This document shows positions 28,987 to 40,753 of a DNA stretch of 64,000 nt, piece by piece. Position 1 is the first letter of the stretch, and every line of letters starts with the position of its first letter. Below the pieces are notes generated by a model. That model saw only the letters and a list, made by a program, of their open reading frames with translations, did not search any database and was not told the origin of the DNA. The stretch covers positions 55,855,636 to 55,919,635 of the forward strand of contig NC_080075.1 in assembly GCF_949987535.1 (NCBI RefSeq), written 5' to 3'. This DNA is from Balaenoptera acutorostrata (lineage: Eukaryota; Chordata; Mammalia; Artiodactyla; Balaenopteridae). The position numbers were made by a program, and so were the translations under genes.

Positions 28987-30844
28987 GTGATAGCAGTGAC
29001 TAAAGGCATATTTTGAAATATTTAATCGGATGTGACTATCTGAGAAATCAGCTCTGGGGGGAATGTAAAATCCTGAGCTTTCTGTCAATTTTGCTCTAGC
29101 CATGAATTTGCCTGAGAAACTTTTAACCTATGTGCCTCAATATATTCTATAGAAAATAGGTCCTGTTACCAACCCCCAACCCCAACTGCTGCTGCCACTC
29201 TCTCCTCACCTCACCCAGCTCCCTATTCTTCTACAGGCATAGACTATTGCAAATATATCAGAAAAATTTTTGGTTTCTTATTCTTGTTTTAATTCTACAC
29301 TATTTTCTTGAATGGTTGGGAAAAGATGTTTATTTAACATATCACGTACTATACTGTTGTTTATTATATGTTCTGTAATATGGAAAAACTAAAAGCAAAG
29401 AATGATGGAAAAGGAGTATGATGTGGTTAGCTAATAATGTTATTAGCTTTTTTCTAACCTTACCAGTTACAGAAATACACGCTTTGGAAATACTTTGTTT
29501 GGCTTTTTCATATACCAGGTGGTGCCTTATCATAATAGCACTGTTGCATGTAATAAGCCCCTACCGTCTCACTTTTTAGTTTGTTTTAAAAATACACCGG
29601 TGCTCTTTGAGGTGTAAAATGAATGTTATAAATGGGTGTAATTAGAAAATACTTCTCATTTGACAGCTACAAATAACTAAATTTAGAGGTTCTTTATTCC
29701 ATATGAATAAATATTTTTCCATAAAATAGTTGTGATTACTGTATATTTTTACTTTTTGTAGGTACCAAATTATAATTGTCATTCTGAGGAATTTGGTTTG
29801 AAATTTATCAAATACAAATTGTCATTGCATTATTTCTACTTTTAATAAGACATATTTTTAGGTGTAAATTCATCTGCTTTGTTTCTAGAATGAAAAATCT
29901 TATACAACTTCTCGAAATTAACCAATCTCTTTAAAAAAATCTCATGCTAGAGCACAGATCTACTTAGGTTGAAGCTCTGGAAGAAATAATGTGTGAGAAT
30001 GGTTAGGAGAGACCAGTTAAGTTTGACTAGACTTCATATTTCTGGAAGTATTTTCTATTTCAGTGTGCAACTATCTTGAATTTACAAATATAGTGTTATA
30101 TTTTATAAAGTTTTGTAAAGTCCCAAACAATATTTCTATTTTTGTAAAACAATTGTATGTTTAATCTGTTTCTGAAATCATTTTGCAATCTATGGAAATA
30201 GAGTAGCAATTGATCTTTCTAAATTGTGAACTTTATTGAGTCAGTCTAAATTGCTTTTAAGAAGACGTAATTTTTCACTCTTTGCTTTTGAAGCAGCCAT
30301 TAGGTTGAAAGTATATTTATCATATAAAACGATGCATTTTGCACTACTCTCTCCATTTGTATGCTGCAAATAACTGTAGTCTTTCAAATATGAAAAATCA
30401 GTCTGAAGTTTGTTTTAAATTCTAAATTCTTTTGTTTTAAAATCTTTAAATCTGGATATATTGCAAATGTCAAGAAAGGTTTGATTTAATAACTTGTGAT
30501 GGAGGATTCTTTGGTTTGGTTAAGGCACTAACTTTACTTTTAAATTGTGAAAGCACCTGAGATATATAGATCTCCCTGTAGGAAATGTGAAAGAAAGGCA
30601 CAACAGGTTTTTTTGTTTGTTTTAATATCATATGGACTTCTGTTTCTAAGCAATATTTACATATAATCAATAAACATATCCAAAAAGGACCATGAAATCT
30701 GAGAAGTGCTAATGGAGACTTGCTGGTACATAGGAACCTAGCAAATTCAGGAACCAAGGGGAAATGTTCTGAGATAACATTTATATTGTCAACCTCTATT
30801 GACTCTGTTTTTACAATAAAAAATATTTTACAACTTAAAAAAAA
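28164..30844 (+). pseudogene. PLEKHF2: PLEKHF2 processed retrocopy (retropseudogene)
   Basis: This is an intronless copy of the PLEKHF2 (phafin-2) mRNA, whose parent encodes a small endosomal protein with PH and FYVE domains. The ancestral start is at 28,235 and the first 50 codons match ('NSEANTR', 'GRVLIGEGVLTKLCRKK'). An extra A in the A-run at ~28,374-28,381 shifts frame and gives TAA at 28,385. Back in the parental frame, 'KKYNKQH' is broken by TAA at 28,464. Downstream the frame stays open to 29,003 and includes the FYVE core 'NRRHHCRKCG'. A long 3' UTR-like stretch follows, with AATAAA at 30,815 and an A-run at 30,837-30,846. A 19-bp direct repeat with 2 mismatches flanks the insert, showing L1-mediated insertion. 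It lies antisense to PRKCE. Confidence 0.95.
28464..29003 (+). pseudogene. Open FYVE-containing 3' part of the PLEKHF2 retrocopy
   Basis: After the TAA at 28,464 the parental frame is uninterrupted to TAA at 29,001. It encodes the end of the PH domain ('NGWLIKTPTKSFAVYSATAT'), then the FYVE finger with 'VCMRC', 'HHCRKC' and 'VCGPC', and an acidic tail. The parental last zinc-pair 'ICDFC' reads 'ICDFH', so one of the eight Cys ligands is replaced by His. The Asp-coding GAT run (28,952-28,986) is longer than I recall in the parent and is interrupted by Gly. There is no ATG near the start of this open stretch, so translation is doubtful. I treat it as decaying sequence, not a gene. Confidence 0.85.
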
Positions 30845-30863
30845 AAGTTCTTCAGAAAGAAGG
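30845..30863 (+). repeat. 3' target-site duplication of the PLEKHF2 retrocopy
   Basis: AAGTTCTTCAGAAAGAAGG follows directly on the A-tail and matches the 5' copy at 28,145. L1 sequence resumes from here with 'aaaatgatatcagtcaaaaa', the expected continuation of the interrupted element. Confidence 0.9.
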
Positions 30864-33800
30864 AAAATGATATCAGTCAAAAACTCAGATCTACATAAAG
30901 AAAGGAAGAGCATCAGAGAAGGAATAAGTGATGCTAAAATAAAAACTTTTAGTTTTTAAATTCTTACTTGATCTAACAGATAATTTTTCAAAATAATAAT
31001 AGCAACAATATTTTCAATTATTATGCTTATATATATGTATAGAAAATATATGCTTATGTATAAGTGAAATGAATGACTACAACAATATAAGGAGTGGGAC
31101 AGAGGAACTAGGAGTATTTTGTTATTATAAGGTACTTGCACTACCCATGAAGTATTAGAGTGGTGTTTGAAAGTGGACTTGGATTAGTTGTAAATGTATA
31201 TTGCAAACTCTAGGGTAAGCACTAAAATAAGAAAAAAGGAGGAGGAGGGGGTGAGGAGGGGGATGAGGGGGAGGGGGATGAGGGGGAGAGGAAGGGGGAG
31301 GAGGAGAAGAACTGATATGCTAAGAAGAGAAAATGGAATCATATAAAATGTTCAATTAAAACCACAAAAGGTGGAAAGAATGTGGAAGACAAAAACAGGA
31401 ACAGAGAACAAGGGCATCAAATGGAAAACAAGAGCAAAAAAGGTAGTCATTAATCCAACTATGCTGATAATCAATTTAAATGTCAATGGTCTAAATACAC
31501 CAATTAGAAGACAGGGATTGTCAGAATGGATCACAAAACAAGACCCAGTACATATCATCTACAAGAAACACACTTTAAATATAAGACACATATAGATTAA
31601 AATTAAAGTTATAGAGAAAGATATACCACGTTAACACTAATCAAAAGAAGGCAGGAGTAGCTATATTAATTTCTGACAGGGCAGACTTCAGAGCAAGGAA
31701 AGTTATCAGAGACATCAAAGGGCACAATGATAAAGGGGTCAATTCTCCAAGAAGACATTAAAAACCTTAATATGTATGCACCTAACAACAGAGCACCAAA
31801 ATACGTAAGGCCAAAACAGCGAACTGCAAGGAGAAATAGATGAACCAACTATTATGGTTGAAGACTTTAACACCCCTCTATCAGAAATGGACAGATACAG
31901 AAGGCAGAAAATCAGTAAGGACATAGTTGAAGTCAACAGTCACATTAATCAACTGGATATTTATTCACTGCCTCATCCAACAACAGCAGAACACACATTC
32001 TTCTCAAGCTCACATGGAACATTTACCAAGACAGAGCACAATCTGAGGCATAAAACACATCTTAACAATTTTAAAATAATAGAAATCATACAATATCTGT
32101 TCTCAGACCACAGTGGAATTAAATCAGAAATCAATAAAAGAAACATATTTGGAAAAATCCCCAAATACTTGGAAATTAAATAACATACTGCTAAGTAACA
32201 TATGGGTCAAAGAAGAAATCTCATGAGAAATTTTTAAATATTTTGAACTGATTGAAAATGAAAATACAACTTTTCATAATTAGCAGGATGCAGCAAAAGC
32301 ATCCTTGAAAGATACAATCTGTCAAAGCTCACACATGTAATACAGTGTAAAAGATCTATATCTATTAAAGAAATAAAATCAGTAATTAATAGCCTTCCAA
32401 GACAGATAGTACCAGGCTCAGATAGGTTCACTAGTGAATTCCAGGACCACACACTTAAGGAAGAAATTATACCAATCCTCTACAATATCTTCTAGAAGAT
32501 GGAAGCAAAGGAAACATTTCCTAACTCCTTTTATGAGACCAGCATTACCCTAACACCAAAACCAACAAAGCCATTACAAGAAAAGACAACTGCAGACCAA
32601 TATCTCTCACAAATATAGATGTAGAAATCCTCAACAAAATACTACCAAATTGAATCCAACAATGTATAAAAAGAAATATATATCATGACAAAGTGTGATT
32701 TATCTCAGGTATGGAAGGCTAGTTCAATATTTGAAAATCAGTTAATGTAATCCATCACATCAACAGGCTAAAGAAGAAAAATCACAAAGCTTATCAATCA
32801 ATGCAAAAAAAAAAGCATTTGACAAAATCCAACACCCATTCATAATAAAATCTCTCAGCAACAAAGAAATAGAGGGGAACCGCCTTAACTTGATAAAGAA
32901 CATCTACAAAAACCTACAACTAACATCACGCTTAATGGTAAGAAACCAGAAGCTTTCTAGTTCCAAGAACAAGGCAAGGATGTCCCCTCTCACCACTCCT
33001 TTCCAGTATTGCATTGGAAGTACTAGCTAATGCAACAAGACAAGAAAAGGAGGTAAAAGGTATAGTGCTTGAAAGGAAGAAATAAAACTGTCTTTGTTTG
33101 CAGATGACATGATTATCTATGCAGAAAATCTGAAAGAACTGACCAAAAAACTGGAACTAATAAGTGATTATAGCAATGTTGTAGGATACAAGGCTAATAT
33201 ACAAAGCCAATCACTTTCCTATTTATCAATAATGATTAAGTGGAATTTAAAATTAAGAACATGATATCATTTGCATTAGCACCTAAAAAATGAAATACTT
33301 AGGTATAAATCTAAGAAAATATGTACAAGACTATGAGGAAAACTACAAAACTGATGAAAGAAACCGAAACAGAACTAAATACATGTAAAGATATTCCACG
33401 TTCATGGGTAGGAAGTCTCAATGTTGTAAGGAGGACAGTTCTTCTCAGTGTGATCTATAGATTCACTGAAATCTCAATCAAAATCCCAGGAAATTATTTT
33501 GTGGAGATTGACAAACTGATTCTAAAGTTCACATGGAGATGCAAAAGACCCAGAATAGCCAACACAATATTGAAGAAGTGTTGGACAACCAACACTACCT
33601 GACTTCAAGATTTACTGTAAAGCTATAGTAATCAAGGCAGTGTACTGGTGAAAGAATAGACAAACAGATCAATGGCACAGAATAGAGAACCCAGAAATAG
33701 ACCTCCATAAACATACAACTGATTTTCGACAAAGGAGCAAAGGTAATACAAGGGAGTAAAGATAGTCTTCTCAACAAATGGCACTGGAACAACTGGACAT

Positions 33801-35176
33801 CTGTTGAAAAAAAAAAAAAAAAAGAACCTAGACACAGATTTACACCCTTCACAAAAATTAACTCTAAATGGGTCATAAACCTAAATATAAAACTCAAAAC
33901 TATGAAACTCCTAGAAGATAACATAGGAGGAAATCTAGGTGCCCTTGGATATGGCAATGACTTTTTAAATATAACACCAAAGGCATGATTAATGAAAGAA
34001 ATAATTGATAAGCTGGACTTCATTAAAATTAAAATATTTTGCTCTGCAAAAGACACTGTCAAGAGAATGAGAAGATAAGCCACAGACTGGGAGAAAATAT
34101 TTGCACAAGACATATCTGATAAAAGCTTATCCAAAATATGCAAGAACCCTTAAAACTCAACAATAAGAAAATGAACAACCCAATTAAAAAATAGGCAAAA
34201 GACTTGAGCGGAAACCTCACCAAAGAAGATATACAGATAGCATACAAGCATATGAGAAGATGCTCCACATCATATGTCATCAGGGAATTGCAAATTAAAA
34301 CAAGATACCACTACACACATTTTAGAATGGCCAAAATCTAAAACACTGACAACACCAAATGCTGGTGAGGATATGGAGCAACAGGAATTCTCATTCATTC
34401 CTAGTGGGAATGAAAAATGTCTTCCACTTTGGAAGACAGTTTGGTAGTTTCTTACAAAACTAAACATACTCTTAGCTTACAATCCAGCGATCACACTCCT
34501 GGTATTTACCCAAATTAGATGAAAATGTATGTCTACACAAAAGCCAGCACATGGATGTCTACAGTAGTTTTATTCATAATTATGAAAACTTGGAAACCAC
34601 TAAGATTCCCTTTAGTAGGTGAACGGCTAAATAAACTGTGGTAAATTCATACAATGGAATATTATTCAGCACTAAAAATACATTAGTTATTAACCCATGA
34701 AAGACATAGAGGAAACTTATGAACATTACTAAGTGAAAGAAGGCAATCTGAAAAGACTATATATATTGTATGATTCCAACTATATGACTTTCTGGAAAAG
34801 CAGAACCACAGAGACAGTAAAAAGATCAGTGATTGCCAGGGGTTGCGGGGAGGCAGGAATGAACAGCCAAAGCACAGAGCATTTTTAGGGCAGTGAAACT
34901 AACCGTATGATACTATAATGGTGGATACAACACACTGTACATTTGTCCAAACCCACAGTATGTCCTACACCAAGAGGGAACCCTAATGTAAACTGAGGGA
35001 TAATGATGTATGAATTTAAGTTCACTGATAGTAACAAATGTATCACTCAGGTGGGGACTTGATAGTGAGGGAGGCTGTCCCGTGACTGGGGATAGGAGGG
35101 TATATTGGAAATCTCTGTACTTGCTCCTCAATTTTGCTGTGAACCTAAAACTGCTCTAAAAGTTAAAGTCTATTAA
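30864..35176 (+). mobile_element. L1 LINE, 3' part (ORF2 remnant and 3' UTR)
   Basis: This continues the L1 split by the PLEKHF2 retrocopy. Inter-ORF sequence with an added purine tract (31,231-31,310) leads to ORF2 from ~31,450: 'INLNVNGLNTPIRRQGLSEW' is the endonuclease start. The endonuclease region is read in pieces to ~32,180. Near 32,300 the expected sequence between the end of the endonuclease and the linker is missing (several hundred bases). The reverse transcriptase region follows (33,090-33,130 encodes the polymerase 'FADDM' core) and is broken by many stops. The 3' end is 'ctctaaaagttaaagtctatt', then a CA repeat. It is not capable of movement. Confidence 0.9.
31231..31310 (+). 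repeat. GGA-rich polypurine tract in L1
   Basis: 80 nt almost entirely A and G with repeated 'ggggatgaggggga' units, located between the ORF1 and ORF2 remnants of the L1. Confidence 0.93.
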
Positions 35177-35177
35177 A

Positions 35178-35198
35178 ACACACACACACACACACACA
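35178..35198 (+). repeat. (CA)n microsatellite
   Basis: About ten CA units directly after the L1 3' end, probably grown from the L1 tail. Confidence 0.95.
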
Positions 35199-36089
35199 GT
35201 TTCACGGCCTGGTCCCTGACCTAGAGGGAGGGACAGTGCAGACTCCACTCCCCCTCCTTCCCAACCCAGGCTTGAAGAGTTCAAGTGAATTATGGAGCTG
35301 AAGATGCCCACAGAACCAAAGGCAGGGGTGTGGGGATGGGGGAGCATGTGTGCTGATGGGAGGGGAGCTTTCTCAGACAATATAAACAAACGAGAAAGCT
35401 CCACCACAGCCTGGTCATGGTGCCAAATCCATTAACAGTTATTACTAACAATGCCTGAAAATCCTTAGAGTCTCCCAGACCCCAGGCAACAGCACTCAGC
35501 TCTGAATCCTCTGTCCCACTCCCCTTAGCAACAGCTACCCTTGGACACACAGCCCACCTCACCTGCACCTGCCCACCAACTTCATGCAAGTCGTCTTCTG
35601 TCTCTTCTTGAGGTGACAGAAAGGACAAGAATGAAGCAACCAAAAGAAGAGAGAGAATTTCTTAGCAAGGGCAGCTTATCTAGGTGATTTAGTCACTGGT
35701 GCCCCCTGGTGTTGTAACGCCAGACCTGTCCATCCTAATGAAACAATTAGCTCAGGTTGGCTGGTCAGCAAGATAGGATCGGTCTTAGGAGACTTTTTCA
35801 TTTTTTAAAAAATTCTGTTATTTCCCTAGGAGAACTGTGTAGTTGTCCCAATAAGTTAAGTTAAAAAAAAAATCCAATAACATGTCAGTTAAAATGGACC
35901 ACATGAAAAAGCAACTTTGAAAGTGCTATGAAAAGTCTGGAAACAAGAGGGCAAAGCTGGCTGAGGGAGGGGAACTTGACATAATTTAGGCAGCCACAGC
36001 GGGGCTCCTGGAAGCTGTAAGGTGACACCCAGAGGCTGCCGATCAGTAAGAGAAAGTGGATGTGCCAGCTGGAATCAAAAGTAAGGGGA

Positions 36090-36390
36090 GGGGCTTCCCT
36101 GGTGGCGCAGTGGTTGAGAGTCTGCCTGCCAATGCAGGGGACACGGGTTCGAGCCCTGGTCTGGGAAGATCCCACATGCCGCGGAGCAACTGGGCCCGTG
36201 AGCCACAGTTGCTGAGCCTGCGCGTCTGGAGCCTGTGCTCCGCAACAAGAGAGGCCGCGACGGTGAGAGGCCCGCGCACCGCGATGAAGAGTGGCCCCCG
36301 CTTGCCACAACTAGAGAAAGCCCTCGCACAGAAACGAAGACCCAACACAGCCAAAAATATAAATAAATAAATATTAAAAAAAAAAAAAAA
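36090..36390 (+). mobile_element. CHR-type SINE, long (~300 bp) cetacean form
   Basis: It begins 'ggggcttccctggtggcgca' and continues through 'cacgggttcgagccctggtc' (box B) and a long tRNA-unrelated body with 'cgcgatgaagagtggccccc' to an A-rich tail. Perfect 13-bp duplications AAAAGTAAGGGGA lie at 36,077-36,089 and 36,391-36,403. The CpG-rich body is little decayed, which suggests a fairly recent insertion. Confidence 0.97.
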
Positions 36391-37429
36391 AAAAGTAAGG
36401 GGAAACGTTTGGGGCAGACAAACCAGCCACATCACCCCTTCTGCACTGCTCTGCCCCATCCCGATTGGTGAGCACCCAGGCCCGGTGGTAAGGCTCCCAG
36501 CCCCCTCATAGCTTGAGGCTGCCCCTAAGGCTTCCCTTTCCAGGCAGCTTCATATTGTTCATTTTCAACTGTTCCACCTGGATGAAGTGCACTGGGAAGA
36601 AACAGAGCTGCCTTGCTGGGGCTCTTCTAAAAGGAGGATCATTATAGTACTACTACCTAGTTTTTCATCACATATTTGTTGAGCTCCTACTCTGTGCTGG
36701 AGGGTACTGCAGCAGCAGTGTCATCCTCAGGACAGATGGGGGCTCGAGCACTCTGACTTTCATTTTGGTTTCCATGTTTCCACCCTTTTCATAGCTGAGA
36801 TTAAAGCGAGGGTTGCAATGGGGTGAGTCAGGCTGTTGGGATTTCTCCCAAAGCAAGCGGATGACATTGTCAGAACAATGACAAAGGGAGATGGGCAGGC
36901 CTATGTGTCCTGCAGAAATCTCTCTCCATGAGGGTTATTTGGCCCTAGAGGGTAAGCCAGGGCAGTGGTTTGATTTCATAACAGATTACAGTCAGCCATG
37001 CCATACTCAGAGGCAGAGCACACACAATTTTGAACAGGAAATTGTGTGCTTGTGCCATGGAGGTTGGCAGGGGCGGGAGAGTGACTGATGCAGAGTCCTG
37101 GGCAGAAGATGAGAACAGGAGGTTAGAGGGGAGCTCCTTGGGGGTCACACTGGGCACCAACTGTCGCCAGATAGAGACTGGGCACTGGAACCACCATTCA
37201 AAGCTTTCCAGAAGCAATGACTGGCCAGCTGTCTGCTACCTGGCATTCCTCAGACGAAAACTCTGACTGAGTCTCCCACTGACCTTCCACTCATGATGCG
37301 GGGCATTTGTCATGATCCCCAGGCATTGCCAGCTGCTACTGCAAGGATTCAGAATCAACCAAGGAGGCTCCTGTGGCATTTCAGTGCTGAGCAGGGAACT
37401 GCTTCTTCCTCCCCTGCCCTCTAGGTATA

Positions 37430-37700
37430 ACTCGTTACCTACCTAGAACATCTTCCCTTGCCCTCCTTTCCAGGTCCTTCTCCTCCCTCAAGGTGTAGCT
37501 CAAGCCCCATCCCCCCCAGAAAGCCTGTCCTGACCAAGTTCCTGTTGGCCTCTCTTGCCCTTGAACTGCTCACACGTATTTCTGATTCACTGCTTGAATT
37601 ATTGTCTATATTTAACTTATGTTTTAATGCCCAAGTAGAGGGCAAGTTTCTAGAAAACTAAAGTAATGTTTTATCTCCAAGTTCTCCCTGATGCCTTGCA
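37430..37700 (+). mobile_element. L2 LINE fragment
   Basis: 'ccccagaaagcctgtcctga' followed by 'agtagagggcaagtttctag' fits the L2 3' region. It lacks the terminal tail. Confidence 0.6.
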
Positions 37701-38224
37701 CAAACCAGGATGCCATGCTTTTCAGTGTATTCTAACTGTGGAAATTAGTTAACACATAGGCAGCAAAAATGACCAGACCCCAGCAGATAACAGGTAACTG
37801 AAATCCTAAAGTCACTACATAGGCATTTTCTGATCATGCAAAATTAAATGTCAAGGCACAAGAAGGTGAAGCAGTCAGTGAACATGACTTATGTAAAAAC
37901 AAATAAGCAACAAACAGACGAAAAGTGTCCTTATGTAATTCCCTCCTTATGTGGTTCAACCACAAAAGATAGGGCTTGAAGTTACTACAGGACTTCTACA
38001 AGCATTTCTTCATAATTATTCATACAAATGCATGAAGATGCATATATGAGGATGTCTGCAGCAGCATTAAATGGTGAGGACACAGAAACAAGTAAATGTC
38101 CATCAAGAAGGTAAGCTTTAAATAATGTATGGAATGGCCCATGATGTGGAATATTAAGCAGCCAGTAAAAAGAATGGTGTAACCTTATATACGCTGACTT
38201 GTAGGAAAAGCAAATTACAGAACA

Positions 38225-38480
38225 ATGCATATAGCATTTAATTAACAAACATTTGTTGAATGCTAATGTGTCCAGCACTGTTCTAGATGCTGGGGAAACA
38301 GCAGAGAACCAAACAGACCAAAAAAACCTCTGCCCTCATGGACCTTATATTCTGATTAGGAGAGAAAAAATAAACATAAAATATAGGTAATTTAAGTTAT
38401 TAGAAGGTGACAATTGTTGTAAAGACAAAAAAAAAGCAGAGGAAGGTGAAGGAAGTTAAGAGATGGGAGCTTCAGTTTTT
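38225..38480. mobile_element. Old interspersed repeat, family not assigned
   Basis: 'ccagcactgttctagatgct' followed by 'ggggaaacagcagagaacca' and 'tgccctcatggaccttatat' is text that recurs widely in mammalian genomes. I cannot assign the family with confidence. Confidence 0.45.
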
Positions 38481-38554
38481 AAAAGGGTAGACCTCCCAGA
38501 GAAGGTGATCATATTTCTGTGTGTGTGTGTGTATGGTGGGAAGCGGGGTGGGTG

Positions 38555-39072
38555 GCTTCTAAGTTGGCTTATAATAAATCTCCACCTTCTGGTATCTGAC
38601 CCTTCATACCATTCCCTCCCATTAAATGGGGGGCTGGACGTAGTGATTCTCTTTTAATGAACAGAAAATGTCAAAAGTGATGGGATGTCATTTTTGAGAT
38701 TAGGTTACAAAACAGTATGGCTTCTGTTTTGGACATCCCCTCTTGCTTTCTTGTTTGCTTGCTCTGAAGGAAACCAGCTTCCATGCTGTAAGTTGCCCTA
38801 TGGAGAGGCCCATGTGGCAAAGAACTGATGTCTCTAGCCAACAGCAACATGAGTGAGCTTGGAAGGGATTCTCTTCCAGTTGAACCTTCAGATGAGACCA
38901 AAGCCCCACCTGTCAGCTTCATGCAAACTCATGCGAAAACCTAAGTCAGAAGCACTCAACTAAGCTGCATTCAGATTTTTAACACAGAGAAACTCTGAGG
39001 TAATAAATATTGGTTGTTTTAAGCCACTAGGTTTTCGCATAATTTGTTATGCACCAATAGATGCCTATTACA
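38555..39072 (+). mobile_element. MaLR/MLT1-like LTR remnant
   Basis: The text includes 'ctccaccttctggtatctga' near the start and 'tattggttgttttaagccac' then 'gatgcctattacag' at the end, as in MLT1-type LTRs. The 5' edge is uncertain because it runs into a TG repeat at ~38,517. There is no viral coding sequence. Confidence 0.65.
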
Positions 39073-39267
39073 GTGTATATAAGTATTCATGCAACAAACG
39101 CACACAGAAAGGCTTGAAAGGATCCATAGCAAATTGTTAGTAGCAGTTAAGGCTGGGGATGGATGTGGAAAAAGAACACAAAGGACTTTAATATTTTTTA
39201 TACATATGCTTAAGACTTAAGTCTTGCTTGAACCTTTTCTAGTGAGAATTATTTATGTATTATTTGT

Positions 39268-39400
39268 GGCTTTGTTTGTTTGTTTGTCTTTTGGCCATGC
39301 TGTGCGGCATGAGGGATCTTAGTTCCCTGAGCAGGGATTGAACCCATGGCCCCTGCCACGGAAGTGTGGAGTCTTAACCACCGGACTGCCAGGGAAGTCC
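39268..39400 (-). mobile_element. CHR-type tRNA-derived SINE
   Basis: The minus-strand sequence starts 'ggacttccctggcagtccgg' and ends in a (CAAA)n-rich tail, seen as (TTTG)n at 39,270-39,288. The short form lacks the long tRNA-unrelated body. Flanking duplications are not clear. Confidence 0.92.
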
Positions 39401-39689
39401 TTGTGTTTTTTCTTTAATTCTAAAAAAATACAAATAAAAGTTGAAGATATGACAAGGAACCTAGTTGTCAAAAAATAATAGTGAAGGGCTGATATTTTCA
39501 AAAATGATGAGAATAAAAATCCTTTCTCATGTCTCTAACATTTTTCAAATATCCATAAAGGAAGGAAGGGAGGGAGGGAGGGAGAGAGAAGACCTTTCCT
39601 TCCTCCTATCTTTATGGCTCTTACAGCCACTCCACGAGGTATATACAGCTAAGATCACTCTGTTTTCATTATAATTCTCAGAAAGCAGG

Positions 39690-39840
39690 TGGGCAGTTGG
39701 GGTTAAAAGCAAGTCCAGGGTCACCTGGCCAGTGGGGCCTGCCTGCAATTGCCCAGCCAGGCAGTGACAGAACCAGGACAGACCAGTTCCCTGGACTCCT
39801 AATCTGGGATCTTCACTGGACACAGCTCTCTGCCTAAGGG
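39690..39840 (-). mobile_element. MIR SINE fragment
   Basis: The MIR complement is seen as 'aagtccagggtcacctggcc' and 'cagtgacagaaccaggacag'. Diverged; edges approximate. Confidence 0.55.
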
Positions 39841-40607
39841 GTTTGCCCCAAACAAGATGGCCTGTTCTTCATTACCCGCGGGAAAGTGACACTCTGCCCC
39901 TTAGCCCACAAAAGCAGGCTCGGATCACAGCTGTTACTAGGATAGGATCTGAGAGAGAGTCAGGCAGCCAGGAAGGAGATTCTTCAGGAATTTCCAGGCC
40001 AGAACTTTCCCAGCTGTACCTATCCTCCACCTCGGTACAGAGCTGCAGTCAGAGGGGACAGGCTGGAGCAGGGCGCCCACCGCAGATGGGGATGGAAAAA
40101 CCAGGGCTGCCGCAGGGCCCTGCAGGGCACACTGTGGATTGTGTAAAGAGGTCTGCCTTTCTGTTAAATTGCCCCTCGGTGCCTGATGACTTCAGGGCAG
40201 CTGTGCTGGAGACATGAGTGTGAGCTCATGGTCAGAAGAGAAGTGGGCGGTGACCCACAGGACAGGTGAGAACCCCACATCTTCCTTAGAGAAGGAAACA
40301 AAAATCCTAAGGTATTGGGAGTCTTTACCTCCACAGGGAAATAACTCCATGAGTCAATGGAAAAACAAAACACAGGTGCAAAAGGACCCTGGGGGTTCAC
40401 TGTGCAGGTGGTCAGGTTGGGGAAGCAGCACAGTTCAAATAAAGTGAAGAACAAAAAGGGTTCAAATGCCTCAGTGACGCTAATATTTGAACGTTTGAAG
40501 CTAATTTCTGGGCTAATAGTGGCTGAGGGCTCAGAAAGACCCTCAGCGAGCCTGGAGAGAGACACAGAGACTGTGCCAGCACTCAAATCATAAGACAAAA
40601 GACAGGA

Positions 40608-40753
40608 GGGAATTCCCTGGCAGTCCAGTAGTTAGGACTCCGTGCTTTCACTGCCGAGGGCGCAGGTTCAATCCCTGGTCGGGGAACTAAGATCCTGCAA
40701 GCCACGTGGCACAGCTAAAAACAAAAACAAAAACAAAACAAACAAACAAACAA
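40608..40753 (+). mobile_element. CHR-type tRNA-derived SINE
   Basis: It begins 'gggaattccctggcagtcca', contains 'gcaggttcaatccctggtcg' and ends in an (AAAAAC)n/(AAAC)n tail. Near-identical flanks AAAAGACAGGA (40,597-40,607) and AAAAGGACAGGA (40,754-40,765) suggest a target-site duplication. Confidence 0.93.

Noticed and set aside
28235..29003. A functional intronless PLEKHF2 gene
   Set aside because: There is a +1 frameshift with TAA at 28,385, a TAA at 28,464 in the parental frame, and loss of a FYVE cysteine. It has the marks of a processed copy in the middle of an L1.
31450..34600. Active L1 reverse transcriptase
   Set aside because: ORF2 is broken by many stops and an internal deletion.
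36090..36390. tRNA gene
   Set aside because: The box A/B-like text belongs to the tRNA-derived head of a SINE with an A-tail and target duplications.
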